From Gynuella sunshinyii YC6258 (GTDB lineage: Bacteria; Pseudomonadota; Gammaproteobacteria; Pseudomonadales; Natronospirillaceae), in assembly GCF_000940805.1 (NCBI RefSeq), contig NZ_CP007142.1:1774593-1838592 (forward strand): 64,000 nucleotides of DNA, written 5' to 3'. The notes under the pieces were generated by a model, which did not search any database, had not been told where the DNA came from, and was given only the letters and a program-made list of their open reading frames with translations. Positions 26,706 to 36,013 of the stretch are shown here, in pieces. Made by a program: the position numbers and the translations under genes. Numbering within the stretch: position 1 is the stretch's first letter; the number at the start of each line of letters is the position of its first letter.

Positions 26706-26800
26706 ATCCAACAGTTTTCTGCATAACTAATGCCTAAGATGATGGTTCTGTCATGGATGTCAGTGTTATTTGATTTCCGTCAATGATGCAGAAATGATGC

Positions 26801-26828
26801 CTTGAAATTTAGCGCTGTCATCCCATAT
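26801..26828 (+). promoter_or_regulatory. Sigma-32-type heat-shock promoter for the Hsp20 gene
   Basis: CTTGAAA (26801-26807) and TCCCATAT (26821-26828) are separated by 13 bases. This matches the established sigma-32 consensus CTTGAAA-N11-16-CCCCATnT at all but one position. It lies 85 bases ahead of the hsp20 start codon. Confidence 0.72.
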
Positions 26829-26913
26829 TGGCGGTTAGCAAACCTGTGTTGAAGGTTTGGTTAAGTGGGTTATCAAGAGGAGTTGTTTTTTAAAATTTAA
26901 TTGGAGGTGCATT

Positions 26914-27474
26914 ATGGATCTTCAGAGAATCAATCCCTGGAACTGGTTTAAACATGAAGAGCAGAGCCAGCTTCCGATCAATAAAACCGATCCGTCCATT
27001 CTGTCTGGCAGTCGTTCAGAGTACCCGTTGTTATCGATGCATCAGGAAATGGATCGTTGGTTTGACAATGCCCTGCGGCAATTCGGTTTTCCATCCCTTT
27101 CCAGTCGTTTGGGTGATGAAGTGGGACGCTTGGTTAAAGCCGATTTTCGTCCAAAACTGGATATCTCCAGCGATGAAAAAAGTTATCAGATTTCCCTCGA
27201 AGCACCGGGGATGAAACAGGATGACATGAATATTCAGTTGAAAGACGGAGTACTGACCATTACCGGTCAGAAACAGGAAGAGAAAGAAGAAAAAGATCGT
27301 CACTATTATCGGGTCGAACGCAGCTATGGGTCATTCTGTCGAACCCTGGCTGTACCTCATGATGTGATTGAGGAAGAAATTCAGGCCAGCATGAAAGACG
27401 GCGTACTGAAGCTGACCCTGCCTCGCCGGGAAGGGGTGGAAGAACACGACGTGAAAAAAATCGAAATTCACTGA
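26914..27474 (+). CDS. Small heat-shock protein, Hsp20/alpha-crystallin family
   Basis: ATP-independent holdase chaperone of 186 residues. ATG at 26914 sits behind a perfect GGAGGTG site; the longer frame from 26857 is not needed. The alpha-crystallin domain covers about 75-170: ADFRPKLDISSDEKSYQISL, EAPGMKQDDMNIQLKDGVLT, HYYRVERSYGSFCRTLAVP and MKDGVLKLTLPR. It is a class-A-type Hsp20 with a longer N-terminal arm. A sigma-32-like promoter is upstream and a strong terminator follows, so it is a monocistronic heat-shock gene. Confidence 0.93.
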   Translation: MDLQRINPWNWFKHEEQSQLPINKTDPSILSGSRSEYPLLSMHQEMDRWFDNALRQFGFPSLSSRLGDEVGRLVKADFRPKLDISSDEKSYQISLEAPGMKQDDMNIQLKDGVLTITGQKQEEKEEKDRHYYRVERSYGSFCRTLAVPHDVIEEEIQASMKDGVLKLTLPRREGVEEHDVKKIEIH

Positions 27475-27489
27475 TCTGGAGTTAACCCA

Positions 27490-27515
27490 GGCAGCCCTTT
27501 TTGGGGCTGCCTTTT
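27490..27515 (+). terminator. Rho-independent terminator of the Hsp20 gene
   Basis: GGCAGCCC (27490-27497) pairs with GGGCTGCC (27504-27511) around a T-rich loop and is followed by TTTT. It starts 15 bases past the stop. Confidence 0.92.
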
Positions 27516-27597
27516 CTGCCCGTTTGCGGTTCTGCATTTTCCATCAGCGCTCATCTCGGCTAATCTTGTCGCCCTGTTTAACAATGAGTGAGCATTC

Positions 27598-28257
27598 ATG
27601 TTTGAGCATCGCTATACCGATAACAGTCTTTCCGGACTGATGCAGGGAAAAATTCTATGTGTAGGACGTAACTACGCGGAGCACGCCAAAGAGCTCAATA
27701 ATCCGGTACCACAACGACCGCTGCTATTTATCAAACCGTCGACTGCTGCCACGTCGCTGTTGCAGCCATTCCCGATTCCTCAAAATAAAGGTGCCGTGCA
27801 TCATGAACTGGAGCTGGCATTACTGATTACCCGACCGCTGACGCGGGCTTCTGAGGAAGAGGCTGTTGCTGCTGTCGGTGGTATTGGTCTGGCCCTCGAT
27901 CTGACCTTGCGGGATGTTCAGGATGAACTCAAACAAAAAGGTCAGCCCTGGGAAGTTGCCAAGGCATTTGATGGTTCCTGCCCGTTGTCCGGTTTTGTGA
28001 AGGTGGATCATTTTGACGCCAGTCGGGAAGAGGTCTTTACCCTGCATCGGAATGGCAAGTTGCAGCAACATGGCCGCAGCTCAGATATGATCTTCAAAAT
28101 CCCCATGCTGCTGTCTTATATGAGTCACACATTTACCCTGTTGCCCGGGGATGTGGTTCTGACCGGAACACCGGCCGGCGTCGGGCCGTTACAGTCAGGT
28201 GATGAGCTGCGTTGCAGTCTGGAAGACCGGTTTACACTCGAAACCAGGGTGCTGTAA
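27598..28257 (+). CDS. Fumarylacetoacetate hydrolase (FAH)-family protein
   Basis: 219 residues, the length of single-domain YcgM/FAHD1-like enzymes. The metal site is visible in HHELELALLITRPL (Glu-x-Glu) and the C-terminal VVLTGTPAGVGPL; KILCVGRNYAEHAKEL at the N-terminus is typical. FAHD1-like members are acylpyruvate hydrolases or oxaloacetate decarboxylases; which reaction this one catalyses is not clear. ATG at 27598. radA starts 2 bases after its stop, so the two share an mRNA. Confidence 0.88.
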   Translation: MFEHRYTDNSLSGLMQGKILCVGRNYAEHAKELNNPVPQRPLLFIKPSTAATSLLQPFPIPQNKGAVHHELELALLITRPLTRASEEEAVAAVGGIGLALDLTLRDVQDELKQKGQPWEVAKAFDGSCPLSGFVKVDHFDASREEVFTLHRNGKLQQHGRSSDMIFKIPMLLSYMSHTFTLLPGDVVLTGTPAGVGPLQSGDELRCSLEDRFTLETRVL

Positions 28258-28259
28258 TC

Positions 28260-29633
28260 GTGGCAAAAGCAAAGTTGGCATTTGTCTGTACCGACTGCGG
28301 TGCCAGTTTCTCCAAGTGGCAGGGGCAATGTGCAGAGTGTAAAGCATGGAACACTCTGACGGAGTTTAAAGAGGCGTCTGGCAGTAAGAGCCGATCCGTC
28401 AGTTTCAATGGGTACTCTGGTCAGCTGTCCAAATCAGTGCAGCTGTTATCTGAAGTGGATCTGGCGGATCAGCCCCGTTTCACTTCGGGCATGGAAGAGT
28501 TTGACCGCGTGCTGGGTGGGGGAATCGTCAAAGGTTCCGTGATTCTGGTGGGGGGGCATCCGGGGGCCGGCAAGAGTACGCTGCTATTGCAGACCATGTG
28601 TGTGCTGGCAGAACAACGTTCTGCACTGTATGTCACCGGCGAGGAGTCGCTGCAACAAGTGGCTTTGCGTGCCAACCGCTTAAGGCTGCCGGTGCAGAAA
28701 CTGAAGATGTTATCAGAGACCAATGTTGAAGCCATCTGTCAGGTGGCGCAGGAACTGAAGCCGGATATCATGGTGGTGGATTCTATCCAGGTCATGCATG
28801 TTCCGGATGTCGAGTCGGCACCGGGATCGGTCTCTCAGGTGCGTGAGGCGGCTGCCTGGCTGACGCGGTTTGCCAAGCAGACTGGCAGTGCCGTGTTTAT
28901 TGTCGGTCACGTGACCAAAGATGGCTCGTTGGCAGGTCCAAAAGTGCTGGAACACATGATCGATTGCTCCATTATGCTGGAAAGTTCGGGAGATACCCGC
29001 TTCCGGACCCTGCGAGGCATCAAAAACCGTTTTGGTGCAGTCAATGAGCTGGGCGTGTTTGCCATGCTGGATTCCGGTATGAGAGAAGTCAAAAACCCAA
29101 GTTCCATTTTTCTCAACCGGGCCAGTGAGCCTGCTCCGGGGAGTCTCGTGACGATCATTTGGGAAGGTACTCGGCCGCTGCTGGTGGAAATCCAGGCGTT
29201 GGTGGATGAGAGCCCGTTTGGTAATCCCCGTCGGGTGGCTGTTGGTCAGGATAGTAATCGGCTGGCCATGCTGCTGGCGGTACTGAATCGGCATGGTGGT
29301 GTGTTTACTGGTGATCAGGATGTGTTTCTGAACGTCGTCGGTGGTGTTCGTATCGGTGAGACCGGTGCGGATCTGGCGGTATTGCTGGCCATATTGTCGA
29401 GTCTGCGTGACCGCGCCCTGCCGCAGGATCTGGTGGTGTTTGGTGAATTGGGTTTGTCTGGTGAACTGCGTCCTGTTCCCAGTGGTCAGGAGCGGGTACA
29501 GGAAGCCATTAAGCATGGCTTTAAACGCATCATTCTGCCTGCGGCCAATAAACCCAAGAAAGTCAGTGAAGATGTTCAGTTATGGCCATTGGAATCATTG
29601 CAGCAGGTGCTTGAAGTGATTGCCGATTTATAG
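28260..29633 (+). CDS. radA: DNA repair protein RadA
   Basis: Branch-migration ATPase acting with RecA in recombination. GTG at 28260 gives 457 residues, the normal length; the frame upstream overlaps the FAH gene. The N-terminal zinc finger is CTDCGASFSKWQGQCAEC. Walker A is GGHPGAGKST, the RadA-specific KNRFG motif is present, and the C-terminal Lon-like domain ends the protein (LNVVGGVRIGETGADLAVL). It is probably cotranscribed with the upstream FAH-family gene. Confidence 0.96.
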   Translation: MAKAKLAFVCTDCGASFSKWQGQCAECKAWNTLTEFKEASGSKSRSVSFNGYSGQLSKSVQLLSEVDLADQPRFTSGMEEFDRVLGGGIVKGSVILVGGHPGAGKSTLLLQTMCVLAEQRSALYVTGEESLQQVALRANRLRLPVQKLKMLSETNVEAICQVAQELKPDIMVVDSIQVMHVPDVESAPGSVSQVREAAAWLTRFAKQTGSAVFIVGHVTKDGSLAGPKVLEHMIDCSIMLESSGDTRFRTLRGIKNRFGAVNELGVFAMLDSGMREVKNPSSIFLNRASEPAPGSLVTIIWEGTRPLLVEIQALVDESPFGNPRRVAVGQDSNRLAMLLAVLNRHGGVFTGDQDVFLNVVGGVRIGETGADLAVLLAILSSLRDRALPQDLVVFGELGLSGELRPVPSGQERVQEAIKHGFKRIILPAANKPKKVSEDVQLWPLESLQQVLEVIADL

Positions 29634-29750
29634 AATATCGGCACACATTTGATGAAGGCGCTATTACCGATTTAATGGTTGATCAATGCCTTCACTGAAG
29701 CGCTGCAATGCAGGCAGGATACTGAGTACTTTAAACCGAGTTATCGTTTG

Positions 29751-30560
29751 TTAAATGATATTGTTGCTTGGGTCAGCCTCCACATGATCAGCCAGCTGAG
29801 TGTTCAGAGAAATGATGCACCGGGCCATGTTTTCAATCAGCGTCATGGTGGTTTCCGGATGATTTTGAATCAACGACACAAATTCATTCTTGGGAACTGC
29901 CAGAACGGTGCAATCCTCAGCTGCGATCACAGACGCTGAGCGCTTGCTACTGGTAAAAACTGCCATTGCGCCGAAAATCTCATCACGCAATACTTCACCG
30001 ACTTTAATACCTTCCACAAACACATCAGCACGCCCCTGCATAATGGTGTATACATCGTTAGCATCATCACCTTCTCTGATAATGACTTCACCTTTGGAGA
30101 AATGCAGAAAACCGGTACTCAAGTGAGTCTGTGATTTTAAATCACGGGAATAGCTCTCGGTCAGTACGGCATTGATGGAAACCAGATAAGATGTCCAGAT
30201 GGACTGGCGTTCTCTGGTTTCGGTGACAAACCGTAACAATCTGGTGGCGTCGTATTTTTTCAGTTCCACCTGATCTTCACTGGTCAGTGTCAGACTTGGC
30301 AGATCATAGCAGTTGGTCAGACCTATCAGGTCACCTTCTTCATAGACAATGACGGTATTGCCTTCATAACTACCCTGGATCGTACCGGCAGCGACCAGGT
30401 AGAGCGAATCAGAACCATATTGCTGGTACAGATCCTCAACCTCCGCCAAGCTGATAATTTCATCGGGTTCGGGAATATCGGCAAACAGATGCCTGCTGAT
30501 CTTGCGAATCCGATTAAAGAGCTGCTCGGTATATTCGGGGCGCTCACCTAAAAAATACAT
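29751..30560 (-). CDS. Cyclic nucleotide-binding-domain protein without DNA-binding domain
   Basis: ATG at 30560 follows an AGAGGAC site; the longer frame from 30593 is less likely. The 269 residues contain an N-terminal degenerate cNMP-like barrel (about 25-95) and a C-terminal barrel (about 150-250, FSKGEVIIREGDDANDVYTI, FGAMAVFTSSKRSASV). The second keeps the Arg of the phosphate-binding cassette but has FGAM where FGE is usual, so cAMP binding is uncertain. There is no helix-turn-helix and no effector domain. It is divergent from polB. Function unknown. Confidence 0.75.
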   Translation of the reverse strand: MYFLGERPEYTEQLFNRIRKISRHLFADIPEPDEIISLAEVEDLYQQYGSDSLYLVAAGTIQGSYEGNTVIVYEEGDLIGLTNCYDLPSLTLTSEDQVELKKYDATRLLRFVTETRERQSIWTSYLVSINAVLTESYSRDLKSQTHLSTGFLHFSKGEVIIREGDDANDVYTIMQGRADVFVEGIKVGEVLRDEIFGAMAVFTSSKRSASVIAAEDCTVLAVPKNEFVSLIQNHPETTMTLIENMARCIISLNTQLADHVEADPSNNII

Positions 30561-30683
30561 GTGAATCTGTCCTCTATGGTATTGATGTCGCAATATATCA
30601 TGTTAGTTCGAATCACAGACAATGTTGAATATTGTAGTTAAATAGCGAGACTATCGTCCCATTTTTTACGGTAAAAATAACAC

Positions 30684-33023
30684 ATGCCAGATCAGGTGAA
30701 TGGATTTGTATTAACCAGGGAACTGATTTATCAGGGGGATAGTCAGACATTGCGTTTCTGGTTAAAACCCCGTGACGGAACCTGCCAGCCGCTGGATATC
30801 ACGGCCGAAGCCAGTGTCGGATTCATCAGAAGTGAGGATATTGACCGGGTCAAAGGGGTATTGCGGCAACAGAGTTTCGAGGCCGATATCCGGACTTTGA
30901 AACTCAAGGATTTTAACCAGCAGCCCATGGCCGGGCTCTATTGCCGGCAATGGGCGCAGCTTAGAAAAATTACTCGGGCGCTGGCCAAAAAAGGCATACG
31001 GGTCTGGGAAGATGACATTCATCCCGGTGACCGTTATTTGATGGAGCGATTTATCACTGCCGGTGTTGATGTTCGCTGGCAGGAACGCAAAGTCGTGCTC
31101 CGGCCAATGGAAGTTCGCCCTGAGTTCGATGTTTTATCGCTGGACATTGAAACCAGCTTCTGGGAGCCGGGAACTCTGCCTGAACTGTACTCAATTGCGC
31201 TGGCCAGTCGGAAGCGGCAGTGGGTGGGCTGGGTGCGTCAGCAAGCGCAGCAGCAATGCAGTCACGGTGATGCGCAGGCATATGACACTGTAGAGCAGTT
31301 ATTCAGAGCGTTTCTGGATCAGATTGAACAAATAAATCCAGACATCATTGTTGGTTGGAATGTGGTTAATTTTGACCTGCGGATTTTACAGCAATGGGCA
31401 GATAAGCTCGGTCTTGATTTTGTGATTGGTCGTGACCAGCAGATGATTCGTTGGTTTCAGCCGTTTGATCATCGCGATCAATGGCGCTGTGATATTTCCG
31501 GACGAGTGGTGCTGGATGGTATCGACTCACTACGTACAGCTTTTTATCAGTTTGACAGTTATGCACTCGATGCCGTTGCCAATGAGGTGTTGGGGCGAGG
31601 CAAGTTGCTTGCGGGAGATCATCGGGCCGAGGCAATTGAACAACTCTATCGTGAGGATACTGACCAACTGGTCGCTTATAACCTGGAAGACTGTGTGCTG
31701 GTGCTGGATATCTTCGATCAGTTAAAACTGCTCGATTTTCTGGTGGAACGCAGTTATCTCACGGGTTTGTCGCTGGATCGTATTGGTGGCAGTGCGGCCG
31801 CATTCAGCCATTTGTACCTGCCACGACTGCATCGTAACGGTTACGTGGCTCCAAGTGTCGGTTCCCAGGTATTGAACTTTCATAGTCCGGGGGGCTATGT
31901 GATGGACTCAGTACCGGGAATTTACCAGAACGTCCTGGTGCTGGATTTCAAGAGTCTGTATCCCAGCATTATTCAGACATTCTGTGTTGATCCTTATGGT
32001 ATGGCCGAAGCGTTGGCGGGTCTGAGTAATGATCCTCTGGAGGGTTTCGACGGTGCTCTGTTTGATCGTCAGCGACATATCCTGCCGGGTTTGATCAGAG
32101 ATCTTTCGGCTCGACGGGATCAGGCAAAACTGCAAAAAAACCAACCCTTGTCCCAGGCGATCAAAATTATCATGAATTCTTTTTACGGCATACTGGGGTC
32201 TCATTTATGCCGATTTTATGATCCGCGTCTGTCCAGCTCCATTACCAAAAGGGGCCATCAGATTCTGCAGCAGAGCAAGCAGTGGATAGAACAGATGGGC
32301 TATCAGGTGATTTACGGTGATACCGATTCAGTGTTCGTCTGGATTGAAAAAGAAGTCGACCACGATCAGGCGATGTCCATCGGCAAACAGCTGGCTCACG
32401 ATCTGAATCTGCGCTGGCAACAGGAGTTATTGAAACGCTACCAACTGGACAGTTATCTGGAGATACAGTTTGAAACCCACTATCTGCGCTTTCTGATGCC
32501 GACCATCCGGGGAGAAAATACCGGCAGTAAAAAGCGTTACGCAGGCATGATCGTGGATGACCAGCAGCAACCCAAACTGGTTTTCAAGGGATTGGAATCG
32601 GTTCGTTCTGACTGGACCGCGCTGGCCAAAATTTTTCAGCAGAATCTTTATCGTAAGGTGTTTCTCAAACAGGACTATCGGCAGTATGTCAGTGAGTTTG
32701 TACAGAGTCTGTTTGCAGGCCAAAGTGATGACCTGCTGGTCTATCGCCGGCGTCTGCGCAAGCCGGTTGAACAATATCAAAAAAATGTTCCGCCTCACGT
32801 CCAGGCCGCGCGGTTATGGCAGCAGCATTATCCCAACCGGCGGATCAACCGGATTGAATATGTCATGACTGTGAATGGTGTAGAGCCAGTGGAGTTTCAG
32901 CAATCGGCACTGGATTATGATTTCTATCTGGAGAAACAAGTTCGCCCTATTGCGGAAGCGATTTTTATGTTTACCGGAGATTCGTTTGCAGATCTGACAG
33001 AGAAACAAATGCCACTGTTGTAA
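30684..33023 (+). CDS. polB: DNA polymerase II (family B)
   Basis: Translesion and restart polymerase of 779 residues (E. coli Pol II 783). The exonuclease motifs are SLDIETSFWEPG, IIVGWNVVNFDLRIL and YNLEDC. The polymerase motifs are VLDFKSLYPSIIQTF (A), KIIMNSFYGILGSHLCRFYD (B) and YGDTDSVFVW (C, metal-binding Asp pair). All catalytic residues are present. No LexA box of the E. coli type (CTGT-N8-ACAG) was seen in the short upstream gap, although polB is SOS-controlled in E. coli. Confidence 0.95.
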   Translation: MPDQVNGFVLTRELIYQGDSQTLRFWLKPRDGTCQPLDITAEASVGFIRSEDIDRVKGVLRQQSFEADIRTLKLKDFNQQPMAGLYCRQWAQLRKITRALAKKGIRVWEDDIHPGDRYLMERFITAGVDVRWQERKVVLRPMEVRPEFDVLSLDIETSFWEPGTLPELYSIALASRKRQWVGWVRQQAQQQCSHGDAQAYDTVEQLFRAFLDQIEQINPDIIVGWNVVNFDLRILQQWADKLGLDFVIGRDQQMIRWFQPFDHRDQWRCDISGRVVLDGIDSLRTAFYQFDSYALDAVANEVLGRGKLLAGDHRAEAIEQLYREDTDQLVAYNLEDCVLVLDIFDQLKLLDFLVERSYLTGLSLDRIGGSAAAFSHLYLPRLHRNGYVAPSVGSQVLNFHSPGGYVMDSVPGIYQNVLVLDFKSLYPSIIQTFCVDPYGMAEALAGLSNDPLEGFDGALFDRQRHILPGLIRDLSARRDQAKLQKNQPLSQAIKIIMNSFYGILGSHLCRFYDPRLSSSITKRGHQILQQSKQWIEQMGYQVIYGDTDSVFVWIEKEVDHDQAMSIGKQLAHDLNLRWQQELLKRYQLDSYLEIQFETHYLRFLMPTIRGENTGSKKRYAGMIVDDQQQPKLVFKGLESVRSDWTALAKIFQQNLYRKVFLKQDYRQYVSEFVQSLFAGQSDDLLVYRRRLRKPVEQYQKNVPPHVQAARLWQQHYPNRRINRIEYVMTVNGVEPVEFQQSALDYDFYLEKQVRPIAEAIFMFTGDSFADLTEKQMPLL

Positions 33024-33192
33024 CACTACCGGGAGGCTGTTCGATCAATCGCATTTGTTGTGACCGGCAGGAGTATTTGTAGTAAGCGTTATAAAGTAGC
33101 GGCCGTTTTTGGAAAGTGTTGGATCATTCACGTTGTGGTTGGCCAAGTGTTTTATCAGAAGCTCTGTGTTTATTTTCTGGAATCCACTAATG

Positions 33193-34110
33193 TCAGAAGG
33201 TTTGCCCATCAGGTGATCGCCACAACGGGTCTGCAGACATTTTTTCTACCAGATAGTCGATGAAACTCCTTAGTAAAGGGGACATCTGCTTGCGGTTTGA
33301 ATACACCCCATAAATTCCCAACAGTGCGGGTTCATAGTCTTGGAGTAACTGAACAAGCTCACCCCTTTGAAGGTAGGGTCTGGCAGAGTAAAGCGGTTGC
33401 ATAGTGATACCAGTACCAAGCAGTGCAGCTTCCAGTAGCAGATTGGATATATTGCCACTCAATTTACCGCTGACAGGCACTGATTCAGGTCCATCCGGGC
33501 CATTAAAACTCCAGAGGCTCTTACCGAAATATGAATACGTCAGGCAGTTGTGTAATGCCAGCCCCTGCACCTGGTGTGGCTCGCCGCTGATTTTTAAATA
33601 CTCGGGACTTGCGCATACGACCGAGCGACAGTAGCCAAGTCTGCGCGCTATCAGATTCGGATCCAGATCATTGGTAATACGAATGGCGAGGTCGATTCGC
33701 TCTTCGACCAGATTGATAGCCCGATCAATAACCAACACATCAATAGCCGCTCCAGGCCATTGTTTGAGGTAGTCGTTAATTGCAGGCACCAGAAATGCTT
33801 CGGCCAGAGAATAACTACAGGTTACCCGTAGCAGTCCTTTCGGTACGCCTTCCGCCCGGGCGCTGATAAGTTCCATTTCCTCACCCAGCGCCAGCATACT
33901 GCGAGCATGTCGCAGGAACTCTTCTCCAGGTCCCGTCAGGCTCATCCGTCGAGTGGTTCGATGCAACAGTCTTACTCCCATCCAGTCTTCCAGCTCCGCC
34001 AGATAGCGGGATGTCATCGCCCTTGATATGCCCAATTGGTTGGCTCCTGCGGTGAGGCTGCCTTGCTCAACCACTGTTACAAACACGTTTAATGCGGTTA
34101 ATCGGTCCAT
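33193..34110 (-). CDS. LysR-family transcriptional regulator
   Basis: 305 residues with an N-terminal winged helix (MDRLTALNVFVTVVEQGSLT, LGISRAMTSRYLAELE) and a LysR effector domain (LLRVTCSYSLAEAFLVPAIN). It resembles the large CrgA/DsdC-like group and has no assignable ligand. It is divergent from the MBL-fold gene with a 104-base gap, so it is the likely regulator of the MBL-DsbA pair. Confidence 0.87.
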   Translation of the reverse strand: MDRLTALNVFVTVVEQGSLTAGANQLGISRAMTSRYLAELEDWMGVRLLHRTTRRMSLTGPGEEFLRHARSMLALGEEMELISARAEGVPKGLLRVTCSYSLAEAFLVPAINDYLKQWPGAAIDVLVIDRAINLVEERIDLAIRITNDLDPNLIARRLGYCRSVVCASPEYLKISGEPHQVQGLALHNCLTYSYFGKSLWSFNGPDGPESVPVSGKLSGNISNLLLEAALLGTGITMQPLYSARPYLQRGELVQLLQDYEPALLGIYGVYSNRKQMSPLLRSFIDYLVEKMSADPLWRSPDGQTF

Positions 34111-34214
34111 AGGATTTGCTCGAAATATGCAACAGTCATGTCAGTATTATGCTGTATTTAACCAAAAATCGCTGCATTAGAATGAAATCACAATTAAATA
34201 ACGAGGATTTCACG

Positions 34215-35072
34215 ATGAAAACAACAGCACAGGCCTTTACTGCAGCAGCGCTTTTAATGGGGGCAGCCGTTTCTGCGAAAGCACTCGATATTCAGGTTTA
34301 TAACCCGGGTGAAAAGGCGATATTCCCAGTGTCTTCAGAGCTGGTAACCGGGGAACATGACGCAATTCTGGTCGATGCCCAATTTGATGTGATGAATGGC
34401 CAGGCCCTGGTAGATATGATCAAAAGCAGCGGAAAAACGTTGCAGGCGATTTATATCAGTGGCGGTGATCCCGATTATTACTTTGGGCTGGAACCAATCG
34501 TCGCTGCGTTTCCTGACGTAAAAGTGCTGGCCAGTCAGGCCGTGGTGGATCACATCATTGAAACCAAGGATGCCAAGTTGTCCTACTGGGGACCCATTCT
34601 TGGCAGTGGTGCTCCACAAACGCTGACCGTTCCAGAGGTGATGACGGCTACCAGTCTCACTCTGGAAGGGGAAATCATTGAAGTGAAAGCCATGAATACA
34701 CCCAATGCTTTTCTCTGGGCACCCTCGGTAAAAACCGTGTTCGGCGGGGTTGCTGTGTCCAATGCCCTGCATGTCTGGATGGCAGATAGCCAGACCCCTG
34801 AAGTCAGAGCTGAATGGGTGGCTGCGCTGAATGAAATGATCGGTCTGGAGCCTCAGCGGGTTATTCCCGGTCATTTCCTGGGATCGGCACCTCAAGGTAC
34901 TGAAGGTGTGATCTTTACCCGGGATTACCTACAGCGCTTTGAAGCTGAATTGGCAAAGTCCAAAGACTCAGCAGAATTGATCGCGGCGATGAAGCAAGCC
35001 TATCCGGCATTACCGGAAGACGATGGACTGGCGATAGGGGCCAAAGTCGCAACTGGCGAGATGAAGTGGTAA
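34215..35072 (+). CDS. Exported MBL-fold protein with degenerate metal-binding site
   Basis: ATG at 34215 follows ACGAGG and gives a signal peptide (MKTTAQAFTAAALLMGAAVSAKA); the open frame from 34116 lacks such features. The 285-residue protein has the layout of metallo-beta-lactamase-fold hydrolases. The canonical HxHxDH site, however, reads ISGGDPDYYFG (81-91): all three His are replaced and only one Asp is kept. The later FGGDAV-type Asp is FGGVAV. The final PGH motif survives. It is probably not a normal zinc hydrolase. Confidence 0.75.
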   Translation: MKTTAQAFTAAALLMGAAVSAKALDIQVYNPGEKAIFPVSSELVTGEHDAILVDAQFDVMNGQALVDMIKSSGKTLQAIYISGGDPDYYFGLEPIVAAFPDVKVLASQAVVDHIIETKDAKLSYWGPILGSGAPQTLTVPEVMTATSLTLEGEIIEVKAMNTPNAFLWAPSVKTVFGGVAVSNALHVWMADSQTPEVRAEWVAALNEMIGLEPQRVIPGHFLGSAPQGTEGVIFTRDYLQRFEAELAKSKDSAELIAAMKQAYPALPEDDGLAIGAKVATGEMKW

Positions 35073-35102
35073 CTGCATCATTAACCCTGGAGAAAAAAGA
35101 TT

Positions 35103-35738
35103 ATGAACCAGGCAAAATTACACTACGTATACGACCCGCTATGTGGCTGGTGCTATGGAGCACTCCCATTGCTTGAGCAGTTGGCAGCGTTGTCGGATGT
35201 ACAGATTGAGTTGCATGCCGGTGGCTTGTGGCTTGGTAATCGTCGGCAACAGATGGGCAAAGCACTCAGGGATTATGTTCGTCCCCACGATGAGCGGATT
35301 GAATCACTGACCGGACAACGATTCGGTGACCGCTACTTCAATGAGCTATTGCTTGACAGTCGTCACAGAATCGATTCAGAACCACCGATTCGTGCCATTC
35401 TGGCCGTCATCACTCTCGGTGGAGATGGTATGACCATGCTTCACCGTATTCAGCAATCCTATTACCGTGATGGTCTTTGGATTGGTGATAGAGAGCAACT
35501 GGTGAGTCTGGCGGCTGAACAGAATATAGAGCGGAACGCATTTATCAGCGCATATGATGAGGTCGATCTGGCTAAACACCTGAATGAGAGTCAGAACTGG
35601 CTGATGCGGCTCGATGGAAGCGGTTATCCTACTCTGGGTTTAGAACGGGATGGCCAGCTGCTACCAGTCCAGGTTTCCCGCTTTTACGGTGATCCTGAGG
35701 GTATCAGACAACACGTCACCCAAATGCTGTTTTCCTGA
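35103..35738 (+). CDS. DsbA-family/FrnE-like thiol oxidoreductase
   Basis: 211 residues with a redox-active CGWC motif at the N-terminus (YVYDPLCGWCYGALPLLEQL), an inserted helical domain and a C-terminal GYPTLGLERDG cis-Pro segment. These match the DsbA-family subgroup that includes FrnE. No signal peptide is seen, so it is probably cytoplasmic. It begins 30 bases after the MBL-fold gene and should be in the same operon under the divergent LysR regulator. Confidence 0.85.
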   Translation: MNQAKLHYVYDPLCGWCYGALPLLEQLAALSDVQIELHAGGLWLGNRRQQMGKALRDYVRPHDERIESLTGQRFGDRYFNELLLDSRHRIDSEPPIRAILAVITLGGDGMTMLHRIQQSYYRDGLWIGDREQLVSLAAEQNIERNAFISAYDEVDLAKHLNESQNWLMRLDGSGYPTLGLERDGQLLPVQVSRFYGDPEGIRQHVTQMLFS

Positions 35739-36013
35739 TATCACGGACACACAGTCAGAGCTGGATCCGCATGATGGCTCTCCAGAAACACCTTGGACAT
35801 AGCCTGCTAACCAGGGTTATGTTCAGGGTAGTGGAGCTTCAATAGTGCCTCCATCATCAGCATTTTTTCGGATGCTGGGGGCATTCATGACAATGACATT
35901 TGTCCTCGAATACCAAGACACTGCATACAGCACCCTGCGATTGTGATGCCCATGTTAACTTTCTGCCAAGGGCGCGATGTACCTGCATAGCACTGAACCT
36001 GGCAGGGGAATAT

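Noticed and set aside
26808-26824. Third copy of the LacI operator at the Hsp20 promoter
   Set aside because: AGCGCTGTCAT is shared with the operator at 51475, but the left half does not match and the bases fall in the spacer and -10 of the sigma-32-like promoter. Treated as coincidence.
28713-29516. 267-codon antisense frame within radA
   Set aside because: Its composition (rich in His, Thr, Gln and Arg) is that of a reverse-strand shadow, and radA is certain.
30594-30683. LexA box ahead of polB
   Set aside because: No CTGT-N8-ACAG-like sequence is found in the gap, although E. coli polB has one. SOS control in this organism cannot be claimed from the sequence.
33060-33263. 67-codon frame after polB
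   Set aside because: It overlaps the end of the LysR gene, has no ribosome-binding site and shows no recognisable features.
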